Source: Alteromonas sp. LOR
GTDB taxonomy: Bacteria; Pseudomonadota; Gammaproteobacteria; Enterobacterales; Alteromonadaceae
Reading direction: 5' to 3'
NCBI RefSeq assembly: GCF_000753865.1
Contig: NZ_JQFW01000004.1
Location: 1 to 64,000, forward strand
Length of the DNA: 64,000 nt
A program made the translations under genes and the position numbers. How positions within the stretch are numbered: the stretch's first letter is position 1; each line of letters opens with the position of its first letter. Below are positions 8,949-18,093 of this stretch, piece by piece. A model generated the notes under the pieces. That model was not told the DNA's origin and did no database searches. It was given only the letters and a program-made list of their open reading frames with translations.

Positions 8949-10127
8949 ATGCGCATAAAAACCTATTCATCAGATGAAAAAGACACAGTAGCGGCCGCAA
9001 AAGAAGTGTGCGATGCACTTCAAAACGATGGACCAACCTCATTAGTGATTGCGTTTACTAATGCAGAGCACGATGCCAATTCCCTGGTAGCGTCACTCAA
9101 CGAATCTGGCGCCCCTTATCTATTGGCCACCTCGTGCTTGGGAAGCTTATTGTGCGATGAGTCACGCGCACAGGCAGACTCAGGTTTAAGTGTGCTGTCA
9201 ATTTTTGATGAAGCTGGCGCATTTGGTGTTGGAAGCGCCGATTGCTCAGAAACTGACGCCTTTAGTGCAGGTGCTAGCGCCCTTGAGAATGCGCTTATGA
9301 GTGCAGGCCGTCCGTTTGAAAGCCCCTCTCTTATATGGTGCGCGCTTCCACCCGGTGAGGAAGAAGCCATACTCAATGGTTTTACCAGCGTTGTAGGCGA
9401 GCAAGTACCTATTTTTGGCGGCTCGGCCGCAGACAATACCGTAGAGGGCAACTGGTATATCAGTACGTCATCACACAGCGGCGCCAATTGCTTAGCAGTG
9501 GCAGTGATGTATCCTTCCTCGCCGCTAGGGCTTAGCTACAGCTCGGGTTACAAACCAACTGAAACCGTTTTTAAAGCGTCGAGTGCGCAAAACAGGCACA
9601 TACTAGAGCTTGATGGCGTGCCTGCTGCAAAGGCGTATAACGAGGCTACAAATGGGTTGATAGCTAAAGAATTGGCTGGAGGTCAAATTCTAGGACTTAC
9701 CTCTACAGTCCCATTAGGCAAGCCAGTGCAGCTAGAAAATGGCGCACTCAATTATCTTTTGTGTCACCCCGATGAGGTATGTAACGATGGCGGCCTTAAC
9801 GTGTTCTCTGAGGTTATTGAAGGGGAAGAACTGGTGTTGATGGAAGGAAGCATTGCTAGTTTAACGGCGCGAGCAGAGCGGGTTATCAACAATGCCATCA
9901 TGCTACTGCCAGATGATAGCAAGCCTGTTGGCGTGCTGTTGGTCTACTGTGCAGGCTGTCGATTAACGGTTGGCGATGAAATTCACCCCATGCTGACATC
10001 CCTTCAAGAAAAATTTGAGAGCCTGCCTATTTGCGGCACTTACACCTTCGGTGAACAAGGTCGATTTTTAGACGGTAAAAGCCGGCATGGTAATTTAATG
10101 ATATCAGCGGTCGTTTTTTCTCAATGA
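8949..10127 (+). CDS. FIST domain sensory protein (NosP-like candidate)
   Basis: A 392-residue soluble protein made of FIST_N (about 20-220) and FIST_C (about 225-370). Seen: the GGSAADN loop, the FIST_C segment beginning around AAKAYNEATNG, and the C-terminal GVLLVYCAGCR and FGEQGRF motifs. FIST proteins bind small ligands; in several gammaproteobacteria the FIST protein NosP binds heme and nitric oxide and controls an adjacent histidine kinase. Here the next gene, 68 bp downstream on the same strand, is a histidine kinase with no evident sensor domain of its own. Heme binding is inference. Confidence 0.8.
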   Translation: MRIKTYSSDEKDTVAAAKEVCDALQNDGPTSLVIAFTNAEHDANSLVASLNESGAPYLLATSCLGSLLCDESRAQADSGLSVLSIFDEAGAFGVGSADCSETDAFSAGASALENALMSAGRPFESPSLIWCALPPGEEEAILNGFTSVVGEQVPIFGGSAADNTVEGNWYISTSSHSGANCLAVAVMYPSSPLGLSYSSGYKPTETVFKASSAQNRHILELDGVPAAKAYNEATNGLIAKELAGGQILGLTSTVPLGKPVQLENGALNYLLCHPDEVCNDGGLNVFSEVIEGEELVLMEGSIASLTARAERVINNAIMLLPDDSKPVGVLLVYCAGCRLTVGDEIHPMLTSLQEKFESLPICGTYTFGEQGRFLDGKSRHGNLMISAVVFSQ

Positions 10128-10195
10128 ACGCTTTTCTTGATAATAGGTTTTTTAGCCTGGGTTTTTTAATAACCGTTTTTAATGGCAGCGTTTAG

Positions 10196-11698
10196 ATGAG
10201 TAAGGATTACGAAAACGTTCTTGAAGACTTAGCCCTGGTTTATCGGCTGAAAGAGCAGGCAGAAGCCCACAAAAAAGAAAGTGATGCGCTGCTCGCTGGC
10301 ACACGGGCTTTGCTTACTGCAAGAAACGAACAAGAGCTGTATACCAAAATGTTTGGTATTTTTCGCAGCCTTTACAGTTACGACGTTTGCTTTGTATTAG
10401 AAAACGACAGCAAAGGCAAAATGCGCTGCACCAATACCACACACCCTGCGTTATTAGATACCATGTGGGACGTGGACGAAACACTTTCTCGGGCCATAAA
10501 AAGCTCTCCAGTGGCGCTTTTTAATGTAAAGCTACAGCCAACATGGCGCGAGCACCTTCACCTTTTTGATACTCCAGTAACCTCTGCATTACTGTGCCCA
10601 TTTAGAGTGCACCACCAGCAGGCGGTTATGGTGTTTTGTCATCAAACCTTGGGATTCTATACCCAAGAGTATGTGGATATGGCAAACCGCTACCGCACCT
10701 TTACTCAACAAATGTCTATGAGCGTTCAGGCCAAACTAATGGCCCTTGAAACCATTAAATTAAAAGAAGAAAAAGCCCAAGTTGAAAAGAGCCTCATCTC
10801 ATCAGAAAAGATGGCGTCTCTTGGCCTGTTAGCCGCGGGTGTCGCCCACGAAATTAATAACCCCATCGCGTTTGTAAATAGCAACATGATGTTTATTAAA
10901 GAGATATTACCGTCGTTAACAAGCATGCAAGATATTGTGCAAGAGCTTGCGGAGGCCGCAACTGATGAAGAGCGCGCTGCTGTGGCTGAAAAAGCGAAGC
11001 AGTGGACAAGCAACAACAAAATAGGCCCCATTGTGGATGAAATTGCAGATATCTGTGAGGAGTCTGGAGAAGGGTTAAATCGCGTTACTGAAATTATCAC
11101 TAGCCTGCGCTCATTTTCACACAGCTCAGATGTGTTAGACGACGATACCGTCAATATAAACGACTGCATCACTAACGGCCTTAGACTGGTTAATAGCGAA
11201 CTTAAACACAAAGTGACCATCAATACCGAGCTTGCAGATATCCCCTTAATTCGGGGGAAAACCGGTAAAGTAAATCAGGTGTTAGTGAACTTGTTCGTTA
11301 ACGCAGCGCAGGCTATGGACAACGGCGACACGCTTACCGTTTCAACACAATGCGACTATCTAGATGATAATGAAATAGTGATAGTGACCGTGCAAGACAC
11401 AGGTAGTGGTATTGAAAAAGACGATTTAGAAAAACTATTCGACCCCTTTTATACAACAAAACCCACAGGCAAAGGCACAGGTCTGGGCCTATATATTTCG
11501 TTTTCAATCATCGAATCTATGGGCGGAAAAATAGAGGTAAGTAGCGAAGTCAATGTAGGCACTACCTTCACGCTTCAACTTCCTGTTGCAAACGGTGATA
11601 GTGAAACTGGTGATAGTGAAACTGGCGATATTGAAACCGGTAATATTAAAACCGACAATGGCAATGCTGATAGCGCTAACACTAATAAAGCGCCTTAA
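10196..11698 (+). CDS. Soluble sensor histidine kinase
   Basis: A 500-residue kinase without membrane segments. A short coiled coil (1-40) leads into a GAF-like region (about 45-175), a second helix and the dimerisation box with phospho-acceptor His218 (AAGVAHEINNP). The ATPase domain is intact: N box LVNLFVNAAQAM, G1 box QDTGSGI, FDPFYTTK and GTGLGLY. No receiver is fused. It follows the FIST gene and is probably its output partner. The C-terminal tail (residues 467-491) consists of GDSET/GDIET pentapeptides from a 15-bp repeat beyond the kinase fold. Confidence 0.88.
   Translation: MSKDYENVLEDLALVYRLKEQAEAHKKESDALLAGTRALLTARNEQELYTKMFGIFRSLYSYDVCFVLENDSKGKMRCTNTTHPALLDTMWDVDETLSRAIKSSPVALFNVKLQPTWREHLHLFDTPVTSALLCPFRVHHQQAVMVFCHQTLGFYTQEYVDMANRYRTFTQQMSMSVQAKLMALETIKLKEEKAQVEKSLISSEKMASLGLLAAGVAHEINNPIAFVNSNMMFIKEILPSLTSMQDIVQELAEAATDEERAAVAEKAKQWTSNNKIGPIVDEIADICEESGEGLNRVTEIITSLRSFSHSSDVLDDDTVNINDCITNGLRLVNSELKHKVTINTELADIPLIRGKTGKVNQVLVNLFVNAAQAMDNGDTLTVSTQCDYLDDNEIVIVTVQDTGSGIEKDDLEKLFDPFYTTKPTGKGTGLGLYISFSIIESMGGKIEVSSEVNVGTTFTLQLPVANGDSETGDSETGDIETGNIKTDNGNADSANTNKAP
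11594..11668 (+). repeat. 15-bp in-frame tandem repeat, 5 units, at kinase C-terminus
   Basis: Units GGTGATAGTGAAACT (two identical copies), GGCGATATTGAAACC, GGTAATATTAAAACC and a diverged fifth unit, in register with the reading frame. Confidence 0.92.
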
Positions 11699-11700
11699 AC

Positions 11701-11738
11701 AAAAAAGCCGCATCGATGTAATGATCAATACGGCTTTG
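11701..11738 (-). terminator. Rho-independent terminator of the phosphoribosyltransferase gene
   Basis: On the minus strand AAAGCCG pairs with CGGCTTT, directly followed by a run of T (six A on the plus strand at 11701-11706). It lies just past the minus-strand phosphoribosyltransferase stop and may also stop the plus-strand kinase. Confidence 0.65.
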
Positions 11739-11768
11739 GTATTTACTAAAAAGCAGAATGTTGACGCT

Positions 11769-12332
11769 TTATTTCTTGAAAAGAATATCCATCACTTCAG
11801 ACAACTCGCCTTTCCCAGCACGAATTTCTTCTTCCGATAAACCTGCAATCTCATGCGGGAACACAAGCCATTCGTCACTTTCGTTAATATGGTAGTCAGG
11901 CACTATGTCTGTTTTGTTGTTTTGCGGCTTGTACCAAGGACAGGCAATGCGAATGTCTGTAGGTGTGTTTAAACGCATCAGCTTGTTGATTTGTTTAATC
12001 AGTGCATCAACGCTGCGACCTGAATCAAACACATCATCAACAATAAGAAGCTTGTCGCCCGCATTGGCTTTTTCTACTAAGTAGTGCAAACCATGCACAC
12101 GAATTTCTTTTGCCTGCTGATTAATGCCGTAATAAGACGACGTGCGCACGGCAATGTGATCGGTTGACGTATCTTTGAATTCAAAGAACTCCTGCACGGC
12201 GATACCTATCGGTGCACCACCACGCCAAATACCTATAATAAAATCTGGACGGAAACCATCGTCATATACCTTTGCAGCTAAACGAAAGGAGTCCTGTAAT
12301 AGGGATTGCGAAGTGATAAAATTCTTGTTCAT
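11769..12332 (-). CDS. Purine-type phosphoribosyltransferase
   Basis: A 187-residue type I phosphoribosyltransferase. The PRPP-binding signature LLIVDDVFDSGRS is complete and the upstream IIGIWRGGAP loop matches the hypoxanthine/xanthine-guanine PRTase group. Probable reaction: purine base plus PRPP to nucleotide, i.e. salvage. The base specificity cannot be decided by eye. It is transcribed away from the Lol-type permease 150 bp upstream and does not form an obvious operon. It is about 25 kb from the purine catabolic cluster. Confidence 0.8.
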   Translation of the reverse strand: MNKNFITSQSLLQDSFRLAAKVYDDGFRPDFIIGIWRGGAPIGIAVQEFFEFKDTSTDHIAVRTSSYYGINQQAKEIRVHGLHYLVEKANAGDKLLIVDDVFDSGRSVDALIKQINKLMRLNTPTDIRIACPWYKPQNNKTDIVPDYHINESDEWLVFPHEIAGLSEEEIRAGKGELSEVMDILFKK

Positions 12333-12489
12333 AACGTCTCATTCGGCGAAATTTAAAAGACCGCGAGTATAGTGAACTTCACGGTGTTTTGCACGGAAAA
12401 CTCGGTTTATTCCTGTGTGACTTACTTAACCACACACGGTTTCTTTCGATTTGTTATTCACTTACTTTGCTGGAGGCTTGGTCAGTAAG

Positions 12490-13722
12490 TCATTCATTTT
12501 GCAGCACTTGAGAAGGCTGGGTTTTCATGGCCTTGAAGGCAGGGTAAATACTGGCCAATACGCATAGCAACACAGAAATACCGGTTATGCTGACAATTTG
12601 CATGATGTCCATGTCAATTGGCAGCCCGCTTCCATCGGCCGCCAGAGCAAGTGGAGAGTTAACCAGCGCTAACACGTTATTAAGCTGACTGGTTATAATA
12701 CAACCCAAGACTAGTCCAATTCCCGCGCCTTTAATTCCGTTAAACAGGCCATTTAAGACAAAAATCCACATGACCGTTTTAGGCATCATGCCTTGGGTTT
12801 GCAATACGGCAATATCGCCCTGTTTTTCAGACACCACCATCACAAGGGCAGAGATAATATTAAACGCCGCCACTGCAATAATAAGCAGCAGCATTAACAT
12901 CATCATGTTCTTTTCCATTTTTACCGCATCAAACAAAGGCCCTTGCCGCTCTCGCCATGTCTTTATATAGGCAATATCAATACCCAATTCATTTTGCAGA
13001 GTATTAACCGTGGTTAAATAATCGAATGCGTCGTTTAAAAACAGCCGTACCGATTCGCCCTGCCCTTTAGTGTCGCGAAGCAAGCGATTAACGTCGTTGA
13101 TATTCATGTACATCACTTTATCGTCCATTTGCGAGCCCATATCAAAAACCCCTGATACTGTTACCAGGCGTTGGCTCGGCATTCTGCCAAATGGAGTATA
13201 AACGCTAGCACCGGCTACCATGATGCGAAGTCGATTGCCTACGCGCACATCTAACTTTTGCGCTAATGCCCGACCTATGATGACTCTAAAGCTTCCCGCT
13301 TCTAAATCGGTAAAACGTCCCTGCTCCATGTTGTTCGCTACCATGGTGTGTTGCTTCATTTGGTCAGGATGAATTCCGTGAACCTGCACACCTCTTAAAT
13401 CTCGCTTAGACTGCACCACCGCTTCCGTTTCTCGGTACGGCATAACCGCAATCACATCATTAATGGGCGATGTTGCGAGCGCGCTCTTTATACCGTTTGC
13501 GGCTTCTGAGGTTATTTCAATATGGGGAACAATGCCTAAAATACGCTGTTTAAGCTGCCCTTCTAAGCCATTCATTACCGACACAACAATGATGAGCGCC
13601 GTAAGCCCTAAGGCAATACCTGCAACTGAAAAGCGATTGATAAAAGACACAAAGCTGGTTTGGTTGGCCTTGCTAGATTTGGCATATCGATAGGCTATTG
13701 ATGCTGAGAGAGGATAGGACAT
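12490..13722 (-). CDS. Lipoprotein-releasing ABC transporter permease (LolC/LolE family)
   Basis: A 410-residue FtsX-like permease: one N-terminal membrane helix (about 28-50), a large periplasmic domain (about 55-265) and three C-terminal helices. Family hallmarks are SVMNGLEGQLKQRILGIVPHIEI near residue 50 and the end YPAFKAMKTQPSQVL. The Lol complex detaches lipoproteins from the inner membrane for delivery to LolA. LolD (the ATPase) and a second permease are not adjacent, unlike the lolCDE order of E. coli, so LolC, LolE or a single fused-role permease cannot be decided here. Confidence 0.82.
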   Translation of the reverse strand: MSYPLSASIAYRYAKSSKANQTSFVSFINRFSVAGIALGLTALIIVVSVMNGLEGQLKQRILGIVPHIEITSEAANGIKSALATSPINDVIAVMPYRETEAVVQSKRDLRGVQVHGIHPDQMKQHTMVANNMEQGRFTDLEAGSFRVIIGRALAQKLDVRVGNRLRIMVAGASVYTPFGRMPSQRLVTVSGVFDMGSQMDDKVMYMNINDVNRLLRDTKGQGESVRLFLNDAFDYLTTVNTLQNELGIDIAYIKTWRERQGPLFDAVKMEKNMMMLMLLLIIAVAAFNIISALVMVVSEKQGDIAVLQTQGMMPKTVMWIFVLNGLFNGIKGAGIGLVLGCIITSQLNNVLALVNSPLALAADGSGLPIDMDIMQIVSITGISVLLCVLASIYPAFKAMKTQPSQVLQNE

Positions 13723-13918
13723 GGCGCCTTGCTTTAAAAAAAGAAATTAACGTCTCGCACCCCATTGGCGTGGCCACCTCTTTAGCGTGGTCTCCCATTA
13801 GCGAGGACCAGGCTTTAATTAGTCAAAAGGTGAGATGACGAGATACACCCAAAATAGTAAAGTGGGTATACTACGTGTAAGCTACTGGCTGCACAAGAAT
13901 TAGTGGCAGGGGAATGTC

Positions 13919-14518
13919 GTGAGTAAACTTAGCCTAGATGAAAAGAAAGCCCAATTCGACGAATACTTTTCAATTGCCTCTGGCATTAACGTCAATGTTA
14001 GGCCGCTAGAGGACAATGAAGCCGTTCCAGATGAAGAAGGTATTGAAGAAGCAATGCCCTATGCATTTCGTATTGCTAGTGAAATGGCAACCATCGAGGC
14101 GCAGGCAATTAGGCCACTACGCAATTTAGGCGATCACGCCGAATCGTTAGCCGACTTTCTTAACCATCAATCTAGAAAAATAGATCTTATGATGTCTTTT
14201 GTGCTGCATCAGCAAGACGAAGAAGCGCAGCGCTATCGCTCAGTAAAATATGGAGGCGGAGGCGTTATTATTGAGTCAGCATCGCCGTTAGACATTGGCA
14301 CCACCGCTGAACTAAAACTTTTTCTAGACGCCGAAGCGGCAGCCATATTCTGCTACGGTGAAGTTATTACTTGCGAGAGCGTGGAAGATAGCTACCATAT
14401 AGCCTTTATTTTCAGTGCCATTAGAGAGCAAGATCAAGAATTACTGGTGCGAGCTAGCCTGCATGTTCAAACCCAGCAGCTTAGAAAACGCGCGAAAGAG
14501 AAAAAATCTGGATCCTAA
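13919..14518 (+). CDS. PilZ-like domain protein
   Basis: A 199-residue cytoplasmic protein: a helical N-terminal half (about 1-100, rich in Asp/Glu) and a C-terminal six-stranded region (about 105-180) resembling PilZ (VIIESASPLDIGTTAELKLF). In canonical PilZ, c-di-GMP is held by RxxxR and (D/N)xSxxG. Here RYRSVKYGGGG occupies that region, with no clear DxSxxG, so nucleotide binding is doubtful. GTG start at 13919 is backed by AGGGGA at the right distance. It sits directly before mfd in the same orientation. Confidence 0.62.
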   Translation: MSKLSLDEKKAQFDEYFSIASGINVNVRPLEDNEAVPDEEGIEEAMPYAFRIASEMATIEAQAIRPLRNLGDHAESLADFLNHQSRKIDLMMSFVLHQQDEEAQRYRSVKYGGGGVIIESASPLDIGTTAELKLFLDAEAAAIFCYGEVITCESVEDSYHIAFIFSAIREQDQELLVRASLHVQTQQLRKRAKEKKSGS

Positions 14519-14588
14519 TTGGCACCATAAGCAGTACTCATTGCCATCTTACATTGGTATAAATTGTATTAAACAGTTATAGGACGTC

Positions 14589-17500
14589 ATGACAGCCACC
14601 TTATTATCGCTGCCTCTTCCGGCGCAGAAGAAAGACGCATCGTCTCAGGATCATAAGCAATGGGGGCAATTACAGGGTAGCAGTACTGCGCTTTGTATTA
14701 GCCAAGCTCAGGAACAGTACAACGGCCCAATAGTGCTGATTACTGCCGATACGCCATCGGCGATGAAGTTAGAAAAAGAACTCGCGTTCTTTATGGCAAA
14801 CAAGCCCTCGGCCAAAGATGTCCCTATTACGTTATTTCCTGATTGGGAAACCCTGCCCTACGACTCATTTTCTCCTCATCAAGACATTGTTTCTCAGCGA
14901 TTAGAAACCCTATTTAGATTTACCCAGCAAGTTGACGGTATTTTTATTGTTCCCGTTAACACCTTGATGCAGCGTCTGGCGCCTACAGATTATCTCGCCA
15001 AATATCTATTAATGCTAAATAAAGGCGAAACCCTAGACAGAGATCAGTTCAGACGCAATTTAGAGCAGGCCGGCTACTTACACGTTAGCCAGGTAATGAG
15101 TCACAGCGAATTTTCGGTGCGCGGCAGCATCATAGACCTATTCCCAATGGGTAGTGAACAGCCGTTTAGAATAGATTTATTCGATGACGAAATAGACTCT
15201 ATTCGCTATTTCGACACTGAAACCCAGCGCTCGGGCGATGCCGTTGATAAGATTCGCCTGCTCCCTGCTCGTGAATTTCCAACGGACAAAGACGCGATCA
15301 CGCTGTTTCGACAGCAGTTTCTTGAAAAGTTTGATGCCAACAACGCCTCAGAGAGTATTTTCTCTCAAGTGAGTAAAGGCACCATGCCTAGCGGCGTAGA
15401 ATATTACTTACCGCTGTTTTTCGAAAAAACGGCCACGCTATTCGATTACCTTCACCCTAAAAGCATGCTACTGCTTCATGGCGATGTGCAAGATGCCAGT
15501 GAGTTTTTCTGGGCCGATGTAAAAGAGCGTTACGAACAATACCGGTATAACCTAGCTCGCCCATTGCTAGCACCCGATGATTTATTTCTGCCTATTAATG
15601 AATTGTTTGGCCAAATAAAGCAGTGGCCTCGCGCCTCTATGCGCAGTGAAGTACTAGAAGATAAAGCGGGCAGCACTAATATGCTGTGCGAAAAACTAGA
15701 CGACATTGCCATTAACTCGCAGAAAAAAGTGCCTGCCGAACGCTTAATTGCCACCGTTAATGAGGCAACCAAGCAAGGCGCAAAAGTACTGTTTTGCGCA
15801 GAAACTCAAGGCCGACGTGAAGGCTTAATGACCGTACTGGCAAAAGCAGGCATTAAGCCTAAGCCAGCTAACTCATTTAACGAATTTCTGTCAAATCACG
15901 ATGCCATTGGCATTACCGTAGGCTTGGTAGAACATAGCTTTCGTTGGAAAAGCAAAGAAGGCGAGCTGCTTTTTATTACTGAAACCGAGCTTCTCGGGCA
16001 CAAGGTAAGTCAGCGCCGTCTGCGCGATAAGCGCACTGCAACCGACGAAAGCGCCATTATACGCAACCTAGCTGAGCTGTCTGTTGGGCAACCGGTGGTG
16101 CACCTCGACCACGGTGTTGGCCGTTACCTTGGCATGCAAACCCTCGATGCCGGTGGCGTCACTACCGAATATTTATGTATTGAGTATGCTAAACAGTCGA
16201 AGCTGTACGTACCCGTTGCCTCGCTGCATTTAATTTCTCGCTACACTGGCGGCGATGCGGATAGCGCCCCGGTTAACTACCTGGGCTCTGATGCATGGTC
16301 GCGAGCCAAGCAAAAAGCCGCTGAAAAAGTGCGCGATGTAGCCGCCGAGCTTCTCGATGTGTATGCCCGCCGCGCCGCTAAACCGGGCTTTGCTTACAAC
16401 ATAAACTGGGATGACTACCAAAAATTCTCTGATAGCTTCCCCTTTGAAGAAACACCAGATCAAGCACAGGCCATTGCCGCTGTAATGTATGATATGGGCA
16501 ACCCATTAGCCATGGACCGTTTAGTGTGTGGTGACGTGGGCTTTGGTAAAACAGAAGTGGCTATGCGAGCAGCCTTCTTGGCGGCCAACCACGGTAAGCA
16601 AGTGGCTATTTTGGTGCCTACTACCCTACTTGCTCAACAGCACTATGAAAACTTTAAAGACCGTTTTGCCGACTGGGCCTTTGAAATAGAAGTCATGAGC
16701 CGCTTTGTAAGCGGTAAAGCACAAAAAGACGTCACCCAGCGCATTGGCGAAGGCAAGGTCGATATTGTGGTGGGAACTCACAAACTGCTATCAAGCGATA
16801 TAAAATACAAAGACTTGGGCTTAGTCATTATCGATGAGGAGCACCGGTTCGGCGTTCGTCAAAAAGAAAAGCTAAAATCGCTTCGCGCCGATGTGGATAT
16901 ACTCACCCTTACCGCCACCCCTATTCCCCGCACGCTGAATATGGCACTTTCTGGCATGCGCGATTTGTCTATTATTGCTACACCGCCAGCCCGACGTCTT
17001 TCCATAAAAACCTTTGTGCAACAGCGTAATAAAGCCACTATTCGCGAAGCCATTATGCGTGAAATTTTACGGGGTGGTCAGGTTTACTTCCTGCACAATG
17101 AGGTAGACAGTATTGCGCGCACCGCCGAGGAAATAGCTGAAATTGTGCCTGAAGCCCGTATTGCCGTAGGTCATGGGCAAATGCGCGAACGGGACTTGGA
17201 AGGCGTAATGAGCGACTTCTATCACCAGCGTTATAATGTACTGGTGTGTACTACCATTATCGAAACCGGTATAGATGTGCCAAGTGCTAACACCATTATT
17301 ATGGATAGAGCCGATCACTTAGGCTTAGCGCAGCTGCATCAGTTACGGGGCCGAGTGGGTCGCTCTCACCACCAGGCTTACGCATACTTGTTAACGCCGC
17401 ATCCTAAGCGTATGACCAAAGACGCCGGCAAGCGCCTAGACGCCATTGCGCAGTTAGAAGATTTGGGTGCGGGTTTTGCACTCGCGACTCACGATTTGGA

Positions 17501-18092
17501 AATTCGCGGTGCAGGTGAGTTGCTTGGCGACGATCAGTCTGGGCAAATAGCGAGCATTGGTTTCAGTCTTTACATGGATATGCTGGATAAAGCAGTAAAT
17601 GCGTTAAAAGATGGCAGAGAGCCGTCGCTTGACGATGCGTTGTCTGGGCACACCGAAGTAGAATTGCGAATTCCAGCGCTACTGCCAGAAGATTACATTG
17701 CCGATGTAAATACTCGACTGTCGCTTTATAAGCGTCTTGCCAGCTGCATGACCCAGGATGATATTGACGAGTTCCAAGTGGAATGTATCGACCGCTTTGG
17801 TCTTTTGCCAGAGCCTGCTAAAAACCTCGTGGATGTGGCTGAAATAAAGATAAGAGCCGCCGCTATAGGCATACTTAAAGTGGACTTGTCTGCTACAGGC
17901 GGTACCATGGAGTTTAAAGAGACCACCACGGTTAACCCTGCCTACATTATTAAGCAGGTTCAAACCAAGCCAAACACCTTTAAGTTTGAAGGTAGCCAAA
18001 AGCTTCGCTTGGTGAAGAAAACCGAAACAGCTAAAGAGCGCATTGCGTTTATTAGCGATATCATTGCCGATTTTGCAAAGGAGTCGCGATAA
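14589..18092 (+). CDS. mfd: Transcription-repair coupling factor Mfd
   Basis: A 1167-residue helicase-like translocase that removes stalled RNA polymerase and recruits UvrA. The N-terminal UvrB-homology module contains FPDWETLPYDSFSPH. The central RNA-polymerase-interacting region includes VVHLDHGVGRYLGM. Helicase motifs follow: Walker A GDVGFGKTE, DEEH in VIIDEEHRFGVRQKEK, TATPIPRTLNMA, and QLHQLRGRVGRS. Length matches the family. The stop codon is one base before the csiV start, so the two are cotranscribed. Confidence 0.97.
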   Translation: MTATLLSLPLPAQKKDASSQDHKQWGQLQGSSTALCISQAQEQYNGPIVLITADTPSAMKLEKELAFFMANKPSAKDVPITLFPDWETLPYDSFSPHQDIVSQRLETLFRFTQQVDGIFIVPVNTLMQRLAPTDYLAKYLLMLNKGETLDRDQFRRNLEQAGYLHVSQVMSHSEFSVRGSIIDLFPMGSEQPFRIDLFDDEIDSIRYFDTETQRSGDAVDKIRLLPAREFPTDKDAITLFRQQFLEKFDANNASESIFSQVSKGTMPSGVEYYLPLFFEKTATLFDYLHPKSMLLLHGDVQDASEFFWADVKERYEQYRYNLARPLLAPDDLFLPINELFGQIKQWPRASMRSEVLEDKAGSTNMLCEKLDDIAINSQKKVPAERLIATVNEATKQGAKVLFCAETQGRREGLMTVLAKAGIKPKPANSFNEFLSNHDAIGITVGLVEHSFRWKSKEGELLFITETELLGHKVSQRRLRDKRTATDESAIIRNLAELSVGQPVVHLDHGVGRYLGMQTLDAGGVTTEYLCIEYAKQSKLYVPVASLHLISRYTGGDADSAPVNYLGSDAWSRAKQKAAEKVRDVAAELLDVYARRAAKPGFAYNINWDDYQKFSDSFPFEETPDQAQAIAAVMYDMGNPLAMDRLVCGDVGFGKTEVAMRAAFLAANHGKQVAILVPTTLLAQQHYENFKDRFADWAFEIEVMSRFVSGKAQKDVTQRIGEGKVDIVVGTHKLLSSDIKYKDLGLVIIDEEHRFGVRQKEKLKSLRADVDILTLTATPIPRTLNMALSGMRDLSIIATPPARRLSIKTFVQQRNKATIREAIMREILRGGQVYFLHNEVDSIARTAEEIAEIVPEARIAVGHGQMRERDLEGVMSDFYHQRYNVLVCTTIIETGIDVPSANTIIMDRADHLGLAQLHQLRGRVGRSHHQAYAYLLTPHPKRMTKDAGKRLDAIAQLEDLGAGFALATHDLEIRGAGELLGDDQSGQIASIGFSLYMDMLDKAVNALKDGREPSLDDALSGHTEVELRIPALLPEDYIADVNTRLSLYKRLASCMTQDDIDEFQVECIDRFGLLPEPAKNLVDVAEIKIRAAAIGILKVDLSATGGTMEFKETTTVNPAYIIKQVQTKPNTFKFEGSQKLRLVKKTETAKERIAFISDIIADFAKESR

Positions 18093-18093
18093 C

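Noticed and set aside
10726-11223. 165-residue minus-strand frame inside the histidine kinase
   Set aside because: Antisense to conserved kinase motifs; no independent signal.
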